Of a stretch of DNA of 50,181 bases, positions 16,997-25,645 are shown piece by piece. Under the pieces are notes generated by a model. The model was not told the origin of the DNA, searched no databases, and was given only the letters and a program-made list of their open reading frames with translations. A program made the translations under genes and the position numbers. This DNA comes from Bacteroidota bacterium. GTDB taxonomy: Bacteria > Bacteroidota > Bacteroidia > Flavobacteriales_D > Sanyastnellaceae. The stretch is taken from the NCBI GenBank assembly GCA_027622975.1, contig JAQBVN010000016.1, forward strand, positions 1-50,181, written 5' to 3'. Every line of letters starts with the position of its first letter. Positions within the stretch are counted from its first letter, which is position 1.

Positions 16997-18040
16997 TTAT
17001 TCGGTTTTGTTGCCGGATTGGAAGCTGTCCCAACCCTGTGCTTTCAAAGGTACTTCAGGACCGTTCTTGGTCACAAGTGTGAACGCATCGGGGGCCTCCA
17101 CGGCATGGCCAATCACGGACAGTTTGGGATGATTTCTGATGTTCTCAAAATCCCCCTGCTTGATGGTAAAAAGGAGCTCGTAATCCTCTCCTCCGCTCAA
17201 CATGCACAGCGTCGGATCGAGATTGAAGGCGCGGGCCGTCTCGTACACTTTGGCATCCACGGGGAGCTTGTCCTCGTAGACCTTGAAGCCCACTTGGGAA
17301 GCGGTGCCGAGGTGCATCACTTCGGAGGCCAAACCATCGCTCACGTCAATCATCGACGTGGGTTTCACCCCCAATTCGGCCAATTCCCGAACAATGTCCA
17401 CCCTTGCCTCAGGCTTGAGTTGCCGTTCAAGCAGGTACTCAAAACCGTGGAGTTCCGGTTGGGCTGTAGGTGCAGCCTGAAACACCGACTTCTCGCGCTC
17501 AAGGATTTGGAGCCCCATGTAAGCGGCACCCAAATCACCACTGACGACCAACAAGTCACCGTCGCTCGCACCCCCTCGGCCCACCACTGCCTCAGCGTCC
17601 ACCAAACCAATGGCAGTGATGGCCAGGGTGAGGCCAGATGGTGATGACGTCGTATCTCCCCCCACCAAGTCCACACCGTACACCTCGCAGGCCAACCGAA
17701 TGCCAGCGTACAACTCATCAAGGGCCTCCACCGAAAACCTGTTGCTGATGCCCAGCCCCACGACCACTTGTGTCGGTTTGGCATTCATTGCACACACATC
17801 ACTAAGGTTGACCACCACCGACTTGTATCCCAAGTGCTTGAGCGGCGCATAGCTCAGGTCAAAATGAACGCCCTCGCAGAGCATGTCCGTCGTCACCACC
17901 ACCCGTTTGCCTAGGGGATCAATCACGGCCGCGTCATCACCCACCCCACGAAGTGTCGAGGATTGCTGGTTGGCGAGTCCGTCTGTCAAACGGCGTATCA
18001 AACCAAATTCTCCCAGTTCACTGATTTCAGTACGTTGCAT
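16997..18040 (-). CDS. thiL: Thiamine-monophosphate kinase
   Basis: Predicted 347-residue ThiL, which phosphorylates thiamine phosphate to thiamine diphosphate. Family marks are ELGEFGLIRRL near the start, GVGDDAAVI, TTDMLCEGVHFDL, GGDTTSSPSG, MIDVSDGLASE and MLSGGEDYELLFT. The length is as expected. The start at 18040 is supported by a TACCTTCG box ending four bases before it; the longer frame to 18340 overlaps the HAD-like gene in another frame. No TPP riboswitch is present in the short upstream gap. No other thiamine gene is in the window. Confidence 0.93.
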   Translation of the reverse strand: MQRTEISELGEFGLIRRLTDGLANQQSSTLRGVGDDAAVIDPLGKRVVVTTDMLCEGVHFDLSYAPLKHLGYKSVVVNLSDVCAMNAKPTQVVVGLGISNRFSVEALDELYAGIRLACEVYGVDLVGGDTTSSPSGLTLAITAIGLVDAEAVVGRGGASDGDLLVVSGDLGAAYMGLQILEREKSVFQAAPTAQPELHGFEYLLERQLKPEARVDIVRELAELGVKPTSMIDVSDGLASEVMHLGTASQVGFKVYEDKLPVDAKVYETARAFNLDPTLCMLSGGEDYELLFTIKQGDFENIRNHPKLSVIGHAVEAPDAFTLVTKNGPEVPLKAQGWDSFQSGNKTE

Positions 18041-18044
18041 CTCG

Positions 18045-18052
18045 CGAAGGTA
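18045..18052 (-). promoter_or_regulatory. -7 promoter box of thiL
   Basis: On the minus strand TACCTTCG fits TAnnTTYG and ends four bases before the thiL ATG at 18040. This suggests a leaderless transcript starting here, despite the HAD-like gene 52 bases upstream on the same strand. Confidence 0.5.
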
Positions 18053-18092
18053 CTTCGCCAAACCCTTGGGCCATGCGAGGGGTTGTTCGCCA

Positions 18093-18866
18093 TCAGTCGC
18101 GAGCCTTCGCTCGATGCAGCATGTCCTCGATTTCCCTGTCCAAGGTGTCATCCCGTCGAGGGATTTTCCACAGCATGCCCAAGTCGGAAAACTGATCGAC
18201 GATCGCTGAGGGCGAAAATGCTGCGACTTGGTCAGTGGAAAGGATGCCAGAATCCAACAGGACTGTCCAACCACACTGCAAGCGTTTGGCATCGGACAAT
18301 CCAACCGCATTGTTGGCCACTTTGGCCACCTCGCCCACATCGAGCACGCCGGTTCGTCTCATGCATTCGAGAATCAGGCCAGGTCCCGGTGTGGGGTCCT
18401 GCACCTCTTCAGCCAACACAAGGGCTTCAAAAGGGGGGTGAACATCCCACCCCATTCGCGCCATCAAGGGTTTGACAATGTCTGGGTGCAACGTGGTGGA
18501 TGCGGCCACGCGACGTCCGGACGCGATCCATGTTTGGCACATGTTCTCGACACCCCCGACCACGTGAATGCCACCCCCAAACCGAACGAGACGAGCCAGT
18601 TCTTTCACAGCCAAATCATGAATGCTCTGGCAGGATTGAACATGGGGTTCTTCTTGGGGATGGAGCCACCGAACAATGCGAACAATGCCCTCGATGCCCG
18701 GATACCCCAAAGCCATGCTGGCCAGCTCTGGATCCACCGATTCTCCATGGGCTTGAAACGCAGCTGAAATGGCACCTCGCACCGAATCATCATGGGCCAC
18801 CAAAGTTCCCAGCATATCCAAAATCACAAGCCGCGGTCCGGCAAGGTCAGGTGATGTGTTAGGCAT
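18093..18866 (-). CDS. HAD-superfamily, phosphonatase-like protein with degenerate catalytic motifs
   Basis: Predicted 257-residue protein that aligns by eye along its whole length with the phosphonatase-like branch of HAD hydrolases. Motif I is LVILDMLGTLV (Asp17 kept; the second position is Leu), and the helical cap region follows. Motif II is VAASTT. Motif III reads DPTPGPGLIL, where the family has an Arg/Lys before PxP. Motif IV reads KVANNAVGLSD, where the family has KVGDTxxD, so the magnesium-binding acids are missing. It may be a non-catalytic relative or an enzyme with changed chemistry. A TTGCTTTG box ends five bases before the ATG. Its neighbour thiL does not explain its role. Confidence 0.7.
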   Translation of the reverse strand: MPNTSPDLAGPRLVILDMLGTLVAHDDSVRGAISAAFQAHGESVDPELASMALGYPGIEGIVRIVRWLHPQEEPHVQSCQSIHDLAVKELARLVRFGGGIHVVGGVENMCQTWIASGRRVAASTTLHPDIVKPLMARMGWDVHPPFEALVLAEEVQDPTPGPGLILECMRRTGVLDVGEVAKVANNAVGLSDAKRLQCGWTVLLDSGILSTDQVAAFSPSAIVDQFSDLGMLWKIPRRDDTLDREIEDMLHRAKARD

Positions 18867-19049
18867 GGCTGCAAAGCAAATCCAAGCGCATCACACGGCC
18901 CCTTATGGCGGGTTCAGCATTTCGTCAACTTCCCGTTCCCACAACGTCACTTGGATGTTACCTCGCGGTGGGGATCTGAAGCGCCCGCCGTGAGTCCAAT
19001 TTCCTGGCCCATCGTTTGGGCTTGTTCCTCAATTCGTTGAGGGCTTGGG

Positions 19050-19514
19050 TCAATTTGGGCTCGGGACACTCACCGAGGAAACCACCCCCTCAAAATGGAG
19101 ATCCAAACCCGCCAAGGGGTGATTGAAATCCACGTGGACCACGTCCTCTTCTACCTCCACCACGATGCCAATGACTTCGTTGCCCTCATCGTCTGCCATG
19201 GGAACCACTTCCCCCACTTGCATCACCTCTTCATCGATTTTTCCATCCACCATGAAAGCAGATTTGGGCATGATGATCACCGCATCCTCATCCTCCTCGC
19301 CATACGCCTCCTCGCAAGGAATGAAAATGTCAAACGGCTCTCCTGCGCGCTTCCCCATGAGGGCGCCTTCAAACGCGGGCAGAACCTCCTCGGCACCCAT
19401 CACAAAGACAAATGGATCTTCCTCTGTGCAGGTCTCCAACTCTTCTCCCTCGGGCCCATCGGCGCGAAGTGTGTAAGCCACTTCCACGAGGGCTCCAGGT
19501 GATACGATGTTCAT
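19050..19514 (-). CDS. SlyD-like FKBP-type peptidyl-prolyl isomerase
   Basis: Predicted 154-residue SlyD-type FKBP: a split FKBP domain (GALVEVAYTLRAD..., VLPAFEGALMGKRAGE, IPCEEAYGE) with the insert-in-flap chaperone domain, ending in FNHPLAGLDLHFEGVV. It is expected to speed proline isomerisation and assist folding in the cytoplasm. The His/Cys-rich metal-binding tail of the E. coli protein is absent; the chain ends about ten residues after the domain. The protein is strongly acidic. It starts only 30 bases from the divergent M1 peptidase gene and has a TACTTTCG box five bases before its ATG. Confidence 0.9.
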   Translation of the reverse strand: MNIVSPGALVEVAYTLRADGPEGEELETCTEEDPFVFVMGAEEVLPAFEGALMGKRAGEPFDIFIPCEEAYGEEDEDAVIIMPKSAFMVDGKIDEEVMQVGEVVPMADDEGNEVIGIVVEVEEDVVHVDFNHPLAGLDLHFEGVVSSVSVPSPN

Positions 19515-19519
19515 GAGAG

Positions 19520-19527
19520 CGAAAGTA
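19520..19527 (-). promoter_or_regulatory. -7 box of the SlyD-like gene (bidirectional element)
   Basis: On the minus strand TACTTTCG fits TAnnTTYG and ends five bases before the ATG at 19514. It is back to back with the M1 peptidase box with a five-base gap, the same spacing as in the epimerase/uvrC region. Confidence 0.55.
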
Positions 19528-19532
19528 CCGCC

Positions 19533-19540
19533 TAACTTGG
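19533..19540 (+). promoter_or_regulatory. -7 box of the M1 peptidase gene (bidirectional element)
   Basis: TAACTTGG differs by one base from TAnnTTTG and ends four bases before the ATG at 19545. It supports this start over an internal ATG at 19623. Confidence 0.45.
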
Positions 19541-19544
19541 TCCC

Positions 19545-22100
19545 ATGCGCACGATTTCTTCATTCCGCGAAAACCTTGGGTGGGAGTATCTTCACCACGG
19601 GATTGCCAAAGGCTGGTCCCTGATGGTTGGATGCTGCTTGGTTCTCTTGGCCAACGCCCAAACCTCCACCCTCCCTCGTCTTCACGACCTGCCGGTTTCA
19701 CGCACGCCCTTCCTCGTGCAGGGATGCCATGCAGATGCCTGCACGAAGGAGGCTCGAGACTTTCGAAAGGTCTTGCCTTTGGACAACTACGACATGGGGC
19801 CAAGCATTGCGCGAAGCGACAGTTTTGACGTGGTCCACTACGACCTTGAGTTGGATGTCACGGGCTATGCAACCCAAAGTTTGACGGGCCATGCCACCAT
19901 CGATTTCCAGGTGCTTCTTGGGGGAGGAAATTCGATGTGGTGGGACCTTGAAGGGTTGGTTGTCGACAGCGTGCTTTGGAATGGCAATGTCGTTCCCTTC
20001 AGTCACACCTCCGGGCAACTCCACATCGGATCGCCGGCGCCCATGAATGTTGGTGACGTGGTTGCGCTCGAAGTTTGGTATGGTGGACAACCCGATGCCG
20101 ACCCCTACTGGGGTGGCATGTACTACGCCAGTGATTTGGTCTACAACCTTGGCATTGGGCTTACTTCCATTCCACCCAATTTTGGCCGGGTGTGGTATCC
20201 CTGCTTCGACAACTTCGTGGAGCGCGCAACCTACACCTACCACATTCGAAGCGCAGGAGGACGCCGGGCCCACAACCAAGGGCATCTGGTGGAAGAATGG
20301 GCCCTGGGCGGAGACACCGTGGTGTCTACTTGGTCTTTGGACCACCCCATTCCCACGCACCTCAGCGCCATCGCTGTGGGACCCTACGTCGACCACGATT
20401 ACACCCATGTCGGAGCCTATGGGAACGTCCCGGTCAGGCTTACAAGCAAGGCTGGAGACAACAATGCAATGCAAACGAAGTTTGCCGACTTGGGATACGC
20501 CATAGACGCGCTCGAGCATTGGTGGGGACCCTATGCTTGGGAACGCGTGGGATACGTGTTGACCACCGATGGGGCCTTGGAAATCCCCACCAACATCGCG
20601 TACCCTCGGTTCATGGTCGAAGAGAGCAACTTCGCCAACGGCGATCTCTTCGCCCATGAACTGGGTCACCACTGGTGGGGCGACCTCGTGGCTCCAACCA
20701 TTCACAACCACATGTGGCTCAAAGAAGGTCCGGCCGAATACAGCAGCCACCTCTTTGTCGAGTGGAAAGATGGACATGAGGCCTTTGTGGATTTGGTCAA
20801 GGACAATCAGGAGTTTGTCCTCCAAGAATGCCACATCCAAGACGATGGCTTTCATCCATTGTCCCCCATGCCTGACGAACACATCTACGGCCGACACACG
20901 TACTACAAGGGCGCCAGCATCTTGCACAATCTTCGAGCCTACCTCGGGGACCCCCTCTTCCGAAGTTCCATGCAGGAAGTGATTGCCACACGCTTTGACA
21001 GCCACATGGACGTTGCGGATTTCCAATCGCTGCTCGAATCCGCTTCAGGGATGGACATGGCACCTTTCTTCGACGCGCAGGTTCTTCAACCTGGTTTCAG
21101 TACGTGGGTCGTGGACAGCGTCTCCACGGGGCCCGACAACGGATGCTATGCCACCACCGTTTACCTGCATCAAAAGCTTCGTGCTTGTGAAAATTTTCAC
21201 GACAACGAGCCCTTGGATCTCACGCTGTGGAATGCCTCTTGGGATACCTCCTTGGTGCATGCCCGGGTGGGAGGAGAGTTTGATGAGGTGACGTTTTGGC
21301 ATGAGGAGCCCTTTGTGCTGTTGGGCGTCAATGCTGATGGGCGACTCAATCAAGGAAGGCTTGACCACACCATCGCCATCACCCAACCCACGGGCTTGGC
21401 CAACCTCCCCTGGGTGGACATGAGGGTGGGTTGTGATGAGATTGCGGAAGGGGACAGCATCCTTGTGAGGGTGGAACATCATTGGGCGGCGCCGGATGCT
21501 GGACCTGCGGCGGCGTATGTCGAAACGTTGAGCGACACCCATTTTTGGGTGGTGGATGGAACTTGGGACGACGAGGCAGCGGACGCCCCCCTTCTCGACG
21601 CAAGAGTGAACTACGTGGGGAACGATGTCAACGACCTTGATCATGGACTCTACGGCGACACCGAAGAAGGAGCCTTCCTTGCGTGGAGGCCCAACGCAGG
21701 AGCCCCTTGGGTACAGTACCCTGACTACGAATGGCAGGCAGGCTCGCTGAGCAACGGCAGTGGGTTGTTCAAAATCTCCAAGCTCCGCCAAGGCCACTAT
21801 GCTTTTGCACGCGGCGACGTGTCTCTGGATGTGAGTGAGTTCGTCGGTGAGCCCACCCCCCTCTTGGCTGTGTCTCCCAACCCATGCACACACGTGGTTC
21901 GCTGGGACATGAGTCGTCCATGGGACGAATCGCCCTCTCGTGTGTTGGTTCACAATCCGCATGGCGAGCTGGTGCTTGATGCAGCGGCCTCAACCCATGA
22001 ACTTCAAGTGGCGCATTGGCCTGCTGGCTCCTATCGGTTGACCGTGGTATCATCCAATGGGTTGGCCATGGCAGGTGCAACCTTTGTGGTCAGGCACTGA
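19545..22100 (+). CDS. Secreted M1-family aminopeptidase with T9SS sorting domain
   Basis: Predicted 851-residue exported zinc aminopeptidase. The catalytic site is HELGHHWWGD (His371, Glu372, His375) with the third ligand Glu394 in WLKEGPAEY, exactly the HExxH-x18-E spacing of M1. The exopeptidase block appears as GALEIPTNIAYP. A hydrophobic signal segment MVGCCLVLLANAQT lies at about residues 27-40, so the n-region is long if translation starts at 19545; an internal ATG at 19623 would give a conventional signal peptide. The last 80 residues (LLAVSPNPC...GSYRLTVVSSNG) resemble the type A T9SS sorting domain, so the protein is probably cell-surface or secreted. Confidence 0.9.
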   Translation: MRTISSFRENLGWEYLHHGIAKGWSLMVGCCLVLLANAQTSTLPRLHDLPVSRTPFLVQGCHADACTKEARDFRKVLPLDNYDMGPSIARSDSFDVVHYDLELDVTGYATQSLTGHATIDFQVLLGGGNSMWWDLEGLVVDSVLWNGNVVPFSHTSGQLHIGSPAPMNVGDVVALEVWYGGQPDADPYWGGMYYASDLVYNLGIGLTSIPPNFGRVWYPCFDNFVERATYTYHIRSAGGRRAHNQGHLVEEWALGGDTVVSTWSLDHPIPTHLSAIAVGPYVDHDYTHVGAYGNVPVRLTSKAGDNNAMQTKFADLGYAIDALEHWWGPYAWERVGYVLTTDGALEIPTNIAYPRFMVEESNFANGDLFAHELGHHWWGDLVAPTIHNHMWLKEGPAEYSSHLFVEWKDGHEAFVDLVKDNQEFVLQECHIQDDGFHPLSPMPDEHIYGRHTYYKGASILHNLRAYLGDPLFRSSMQEVIATRFDSHMDVADFQSLLESASGMDMAPFFDAQVLQPGFSTWVVDSVSTGPDNGCYATTVYLHQKLRACENFHDNEPLDLTLWNASWDTSLVHARVGGEFDEVTFWHEEPFVLLGVNADGRLNQGRLDHTIAITQPTGLANLPWVDMRVGCDEIAEGDSILVRVEHHWAAPDAGPAAAYVETLSDTHFWVVDGTWDDEAADAPLLDARVNYVGNDVNDLDHGLYGDTEEGAFLAWRPNAGAPWVQYPDYEWQAGSLSNGSGLFKISKLRQGHYAFARGDVSLDVSEFVGEPTPLLAVSPNPCTHVVRWDMSRPWDESPSRVLVHNPHGELVLDAAASTHELQVAHWPAGSYRLTVVSSNGLAMAGATFVVRH

Positions 22101-22159
22101 AAGGCCCGTCGGGGGATCATTGCCGCGACGGAGCAGTGGGCGCACATAGCGTCCAAACT

Positions 22160-23206
22160 TCAATGGTCTCCGTCGCGCAACACTGCACGCTTCACGATGC
22201 CTTCAACCTCTTGGATGTAGGGTCTTTTGTCAAAGTACGGGGCGTAGGCGTAGCCCTCCAATGTGACCAATCTTGCGTTGGCCTCATCCACCAAGGTCAA
22301 ACTGTAAAACGGGCCTCCCATGAAGTCTCCCTCCATTTTCCAAAGTCCTCGAACTTCCATGGCAAAATGTCCATCCCATTGGATCTCCTCATAGGAAGGG
22401 AAAAACCGACGCTCTGTCGTCATGTAGCTGCCAGGAGTAGGTCCTGACACGTGGGTACGCGTCAACACGTCCCGACGGTTAAGAATGGACTCCAGCCCCA
22501 GCTGTTCTTGGCTCACGTAAGGTTCGCTGTGAATGAAGAAACCTTGCTGAACGTCATGATTGTCTCCCCCCTTGAGTCGGGTCAATTGCCTGTCAATCCA
22601 GGTAAATGCACTGTCGTTTTGGGCCAAACGAGCGTCCCGAGGCCACACACCCTCTACACCCCACTGCGCCGCCATGTCCCGAGCCAACACCTCGTTGGGG
22701 CTCAATGCCACGATGTCCGCAAACCTCGACACCTCCTCGGCATGAAGCAGGCTGATCATTTCGCGGCCGCGGGCCCACAAGGCTTGAGCCAAGTCCGATG
22801 ACGTGCTTGCCTTCCCCACCATGTACACTTGGCCACGGCTGTACTTGTCCCTGAACATGGACACCGAGGGTTCCTGGGTATCCACACGATCCGCCACTTC
22901 GAGCACCAAAATGTTGCGGTGAGGCTTCCAAAACCGGTCAAACACCTCAGGCTCAAGATGCAAAAGGTCCATCAAAGGCTCGTATTGCGGCAACACCGGA
23001 TAGGGTTGCCCCATCATTGCGCGCAGGGTATCGCCCGCAGCACCCTCCCAAACCGCTTGACTCGCCACCACCACCAACTCGCCTGCAGCCCCAACCTTCC
23101 CGGGCAAGGCGATGCGTGCGCCATCTCCTTGACAGCCCGCCATCGCCAGCCACAAGACGCCCAAAAACGCGACAAGGCGGCCCCTAAATTTTGTTGGGAT
23201 CCGCAT
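22160..23206 (-). CDS. DUF4837 family lipoprotein
   Basis: Predicted 348-residue lipoprotein with signal and lipobox LWLAMAGC. The body matches the DUF4837 family, which I recognise from its position after a LysM lytic transglycosylase in Bacteroidota and from segments such as ELVVVAS, FWKPHRNILVLEV, GFFIHSEPY and GLWKMEGDFMGGPFYS. The ATG lies 23 bases inside the end of mltD, so it is translationally coupled. The function is unknown; an envelope role linked to peptidoglycan turnover is inferred from neighbours only. It converges with the M1 peptidase gene; the 59-base gap holds a weak CCGTCG/CGACGG inverted repeat. Confidence 0.8.
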   Translation of the reverse strand: MRIPTKFRGRLVAFLGVLWLAMAGCQGDGARIALPGKVGAAGELVVVASQAVWEGAAGDTLRAMMGQPYPVLPQYEPLMDLLHLEPEVFDRFWKPHRNILVLEVADRVDTQEPSVSMFRDKYSRGQVYMVGKASTSSDLAQALWARGREMISLLHAEEVSRFADIVALSPNEVLARDMAAQWGVEGVWPRDARLAQNDSAFTWIDRQLTRLKGGDNHDVQQGFFIHSEPYVSQEQLGLESILNRRDVLTRTHVSGPTPGSYMTTERRFFPSYEEIQWDGHFAMEVRGLWKMEGDFMGGPFYSLTLVDEANARLVTLEGYAYAPYFDKRPYIQEVEGIVKRAVLRDGDH

Positions 23207-24521
23207 GAATGATGAGTTTTTGTCCGACGCGGATGGTGGAAGATTGGAGGTCGTTCCAAGCCTTCAATTGAGAAACTTTCACGCCGTGTTTTTGGGCAAT
23301 GGTGCCGAGAACATCCCCGCTTTGAACCCTGTAAATCACAGGCTCGGGCTCGTATTTGATCGTGGGCGTCAATTCGGGTTTGTACGCCTTCATCAAAGGC
23401 TCAGAATTCATGAAGTTGCCAATCTCCGACACGGGCCAGCGCACCGGATAAAGCATGCCGGGACCCGGGATCACGTTCATCCGATACATGGGGTTGAGCA
23501 CCGCCACTTCAGCCTCGCTCATGCCTGTGGCATGGGCAATTTGGTCAAACCTGAGAGGCCCCTCGACATGCAAGGTGTCTACCTCGAGAGCGGCGGGAAG
23601 CACATGTTGAGGGAAAATGCCATGATCCGCGTGGTACGACATCAAGTACACAACAGCGATGAAATTGGGTACATAGTCCCTGGTTTCTTGGGGAAGAAAA
23701 GGGCGTACTTCCCAATAATTGGTCTTCCCACCCGAACGGCGGATGGCCTTGTTCACGTTGCCTGGACCCGCGTTGTATGCTGCGAGCGCAAAGTACCAAT
23801 CACCATACATGTCATGGAGCCGCTTGAGATGACGACAAGCCGCTTCCGTGGCGAGCAAAGGATCCTTTCGCTCATCGACATAAGCGTCAATTCGCAGCCC
23901 CTCGGCCTTGGCTGTGTAATACATGAACTGCCACAATCCACGGGCCCCAGCTGGTGAACGGGCCTCAGGATTGAGGCCGCTTTCAACCACGGGCAAGTAC
24001 TTCAACTCTTGGGGCAAATCATGGCGGTCCAGCACTTCCTCGAACAACGGGAAGTACATGGCGCTCCGGCCAAGCATGGTGCCCAAATGTCTGGTCCTGC
24101 GAGCCGCAAAGGCTTCGATCCTTCGTTGGGCCACAGGATTCCAGCGCAAGTCTAGCATGCTCACTGCATCCAAAGCCGCCATTCGAGGCGCAATCACGGA
24201 AGAATCAGAACTCCACATTGAGGTTTGGTCCAGGTTGGGCACCCCCCACAACGACGTGTCAGAACTCACGCATTGGGCCGTGGCACACCATTCGGCCCAC
24301 GTCTGTTCCCAATCGTACACAACCGCAGCATCGTCAACAACCCCGTTTTGGGCCAACAGCGAATCAAGCGAAACGCGGAATTGAATCGCGCACACCTCCT
24401 TGGCGACCGCGACCGAGTTTGCAGTCATTCCCCAACACACGGCGACCACAAACGGCCAACCCAAGCTTCGTGACGTTGACCGGACACCAGATGATAACAC
24501 GTGTTCGCGCACCCTGTGCAT
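23184..24521 (-). CDS. MltD-like lytic transglycosylase with LysM domain
   Basis: Predicted 445-residue exported peptidoglycan lytic transglycosylase. A signal peptide is followed by a helical region and an SLT catalytic domain with VVESGLNPEARSPAGARGLW (the Glu in ESG is the expected acid) and ALAAYNAGPGNVNKAI. The C-terminal LysM domain (YRVQSGDVLGTIAQKHGV...VGQKLII) binds glycan. Only one LysM repeat is present, where related proteins often have more. The ATG overlaps the tatA stop codon by one base (TGATG), and its 3' end overlaps the DUF4837 gene by 23 bases. Confidence 0.9.
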   Translation of the reverse strand: MHRVREHVLSSGVRSTSRSLGWPFVVAVCWGMTANSVAVAKEVCAIQFRVSLDSLLAQNGVVDDAAVVYDWEQTWAEWCATAQCVSSDTSLWGVPNLDQTSMWSSDSSVIAPRMAALDAVSMLDLRWNPVAQRRIEAFAARRTRHLGTMLGRSAMYFPLFEEVLDRHDLPQELKYLPVVESGLNPEARSPAGARGLWQFMYYTAKAEGLRIDAYVDERKDPLLATEAACRHLKRLHDMYGDWYFALAAYNAGPGNVNKAIRRSGGKTNYWEVRPFLPQETRDYVPNFIAVVYLMSYHADHGIFPQHVLPAALEVDTLHVEGPLRFDQIAHATGMSEAEVAVLNPMYRMNVIPGPGMLYPVRWPVSEIGNFMNSEPLMKAYKPELTPTIKYEPEPVIYRVQSGDVLGTIAQKHGVKVSQLKAWNDLQSSTIRVGQKLIIHADPNKI

Positions 24522-24691
24522 CAATCGTCCTTGGCCGCCTTGTTTTTGTCGTCTTTTCCGCTCGAGGCGTCCTTGAATTCCTTCATGCCCTGGCCCAAAC
24601 CACGCATCAGTTCCGGAATCTTTCGACCGCCAAACAGAAGCAAAATGACGAGGGCAATGAGGAGAATTTGTGTTGGACCAACTGAACCCAT
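24521..24691 (-). CDS. tatA: Twin-arginine translocase subunit TatA/E-type
   Basis: Predicted 56-residue protein beginning [20 protein letters not shown], then the hinge [20 protein letters not shown] and a charged Lys/Asp tail. One N-terminal membrane helix, a Phe-Gly hinge (FGGRKIPEL) and an amphipathic helix are the TatA/TatE plan; it forms the pore-like assembly for folded protein export. It is the first gene of a tightly coupled unit with mltD and the DUF4837 gene. TatC and TatB are not in the window. The small size fits bacteroidotal TatA proteins. Confidence 0.9.
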   Translation of the reverse strand: MGSVGPTQILLIALVILLLFGGRKIPELMRGLGQGMKEFKDASSGKDDKNKAAKDD

Positions 24692-24714
24692 GGCGTAGAT
24701 TTTGGACGAAGTTC

Positions 24715-24748
24715 CGAAACTATCCGCAGTTCTCGACGCCCCTCAAAA
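24715..24748 (-). promoter_or_regulatory. Promoter of the tatA-mltD-DUF4837 unit
   Basis: On the minus strand a TTTTG element (24744-24748) is followed after 21 bases by TAGTTTCG (24715-24722), a good match to the Bacteroidota -33/-7 pattern. The -7 box lies 23 bases before the tatA ATG. The -33 element touches the end of panC. Confidence 0.55.
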
Positions 24749-25606
24749 TCAAGCCATCAACGACACATTGTCGATGAGACGAACCCCTCGCACCACCGCG
24801 GCCACCACCGCGTGAACAGGCTGGGTTTCAAGGCTGCGAGCGGGCTTGAAAGTCGTGGCATCCACCGTGTCCAGATATTCCAAAGTGACACCAGGGCTGT
24901 TGTCCAAAGCATCGGCCGCTCGCTTCAGGCATGCCTCCCATGCGTGTGAATCCATCTCTGGAACAAGCTCATCACGCAACTGAAAAAGTGTGTTTGAAAG
25001 CGCCAAGGCTTCCCGGCTGCCCTCTTGGCCGAGTCGGATGTTGCGCGAACTGAGCGCCAACCCATTGGCATCCCGGACCAGCGAGCCCACGTCAATTCGC
25101 ACGTTGGGGTGCCTCTCGCGGGCCAAACGCTGGACCACCGCCACTTGTTGCAGGTCCTTTTCGCCAAACACGGCAAGTCGGGGACGAACTGCTGAAAAAA
25201 GCAAATCCACAACCGCAATCACACCGTCAAAATGGCCGGGTCTATGGACTCCCTCATACCCATGGGTAAGTGCTCCCCAATTCACATGGGGTGCGTGCGG
25301 TGTGCCTCTGTACAACTCCTCTGGTGACGGCGCAAACACAGCGTGAGCCCCCGCTGATTTCACGGCCTTTGCATCGGAATCCAGGGTCCTTGGGTAACGA
25401 TTAAAATCCTGACTGTCGTTGAATTGGGTGGGATTGACCAGGATGGAAACAACCACCTGGTCCGAGGATCTTACGGCATGTCGGATGAGGCTGGAGTGAC
25501 CTTCGTGAAGCGCACCCATGGTGGGCACAAATCCCCCCTTTCCTTGGTGCCAACTCACAGAATCTTGCCACTGGGCGAGGTCTGCCAACGAACGCAAAAT
25601 CACCAT
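24749..25606 (-). CDS. panC: Pantothenate synthetase
   Basis: Predicted 285-residue enzyme joining pantoate and beta-alanine with ATP. Signatures: FVPTMGALHEGHSSLI (HxGH nucleotide-binding type), VVSILVNPTQFNDSQDF, FGEKDLQQVAVVQRL and ALSSRNIRL (KMSKS-like SSRN). The length is normal. It is divergent from the glycogen-synthase-like gene, which is a pairing I recognise from other Bacteroidota. The 5' leader of about 52 bases contains a perfect 7-bp inverted repeat. Confidence 0.95.
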   Translation of the reverse strand: MVILRSLADLAQWQDSVSWHQGKGGFVPTMGALHEGHSSLIRHAVRSSDQVVVSILVNPTQFNDSQDFNRYPRTLDSDAKAVKSAGAHAVFAPSPEELYRGTPHAPHVNWGALTHGYEGVHRPGHFDGVIAVVDLLFSAVRPRLAVFGEKDLQQVAVVQRLARERHPNVRIDVGSLVRDANGLALSSRNIRLGQEGSREALALSNTLFQLRDELVPEMDSHAWEACLKRAADALDNSPGVTLEYLDTVDATTFKPARSLETQPVHAVVAAVVRGVRLIDNVSLMA

Positions 25607-25615
25607 TGATTGAGT

Positions 25616-25636
25616 GGGGTTTGGGGCTGAAACCCC
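25616..25636. repeat. Inverted repeat in the panC leader
   Basis: GGGGTTT (25616-25622) and AAACCCC (25630-25636) form a perfect 7-bp stem with a 7-base loop. It lies between the panC start codon and its putative -7 box, so it would be in the panC mRNA leader. On the plus strand it is upstream of the glycogen-synthase-like promoter. Confidence 0.55.
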
Positions 25637-25645
25637 TTGTTTTCC

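Noticed and set aside
16235..17644. 469-codon open frame on the plus strand
   Set aside because: Antisense to asnB and thiL, both of which are clear conserved enzymes; no domain is visible in it.
18041..18092. TPP riboswitch before thiL
   Set aside because: The gap is 52 bases with a promoter box next to the ATG; no TPP-riboswitch core sequence is visible.
19698..21026. 442-codon open frame on the minus strand
   Set aside because: Antisense to the M1 peptidase, including the zinc-site region; composition is that of a shadow frame.
22101..22159. Terminator between M1 peptidase and DUF4837 genes
   Set aside because: A 6-bp CCGTCG/CGACGG repeat with a 14-base loop is present but has no T-run; too weak to call.
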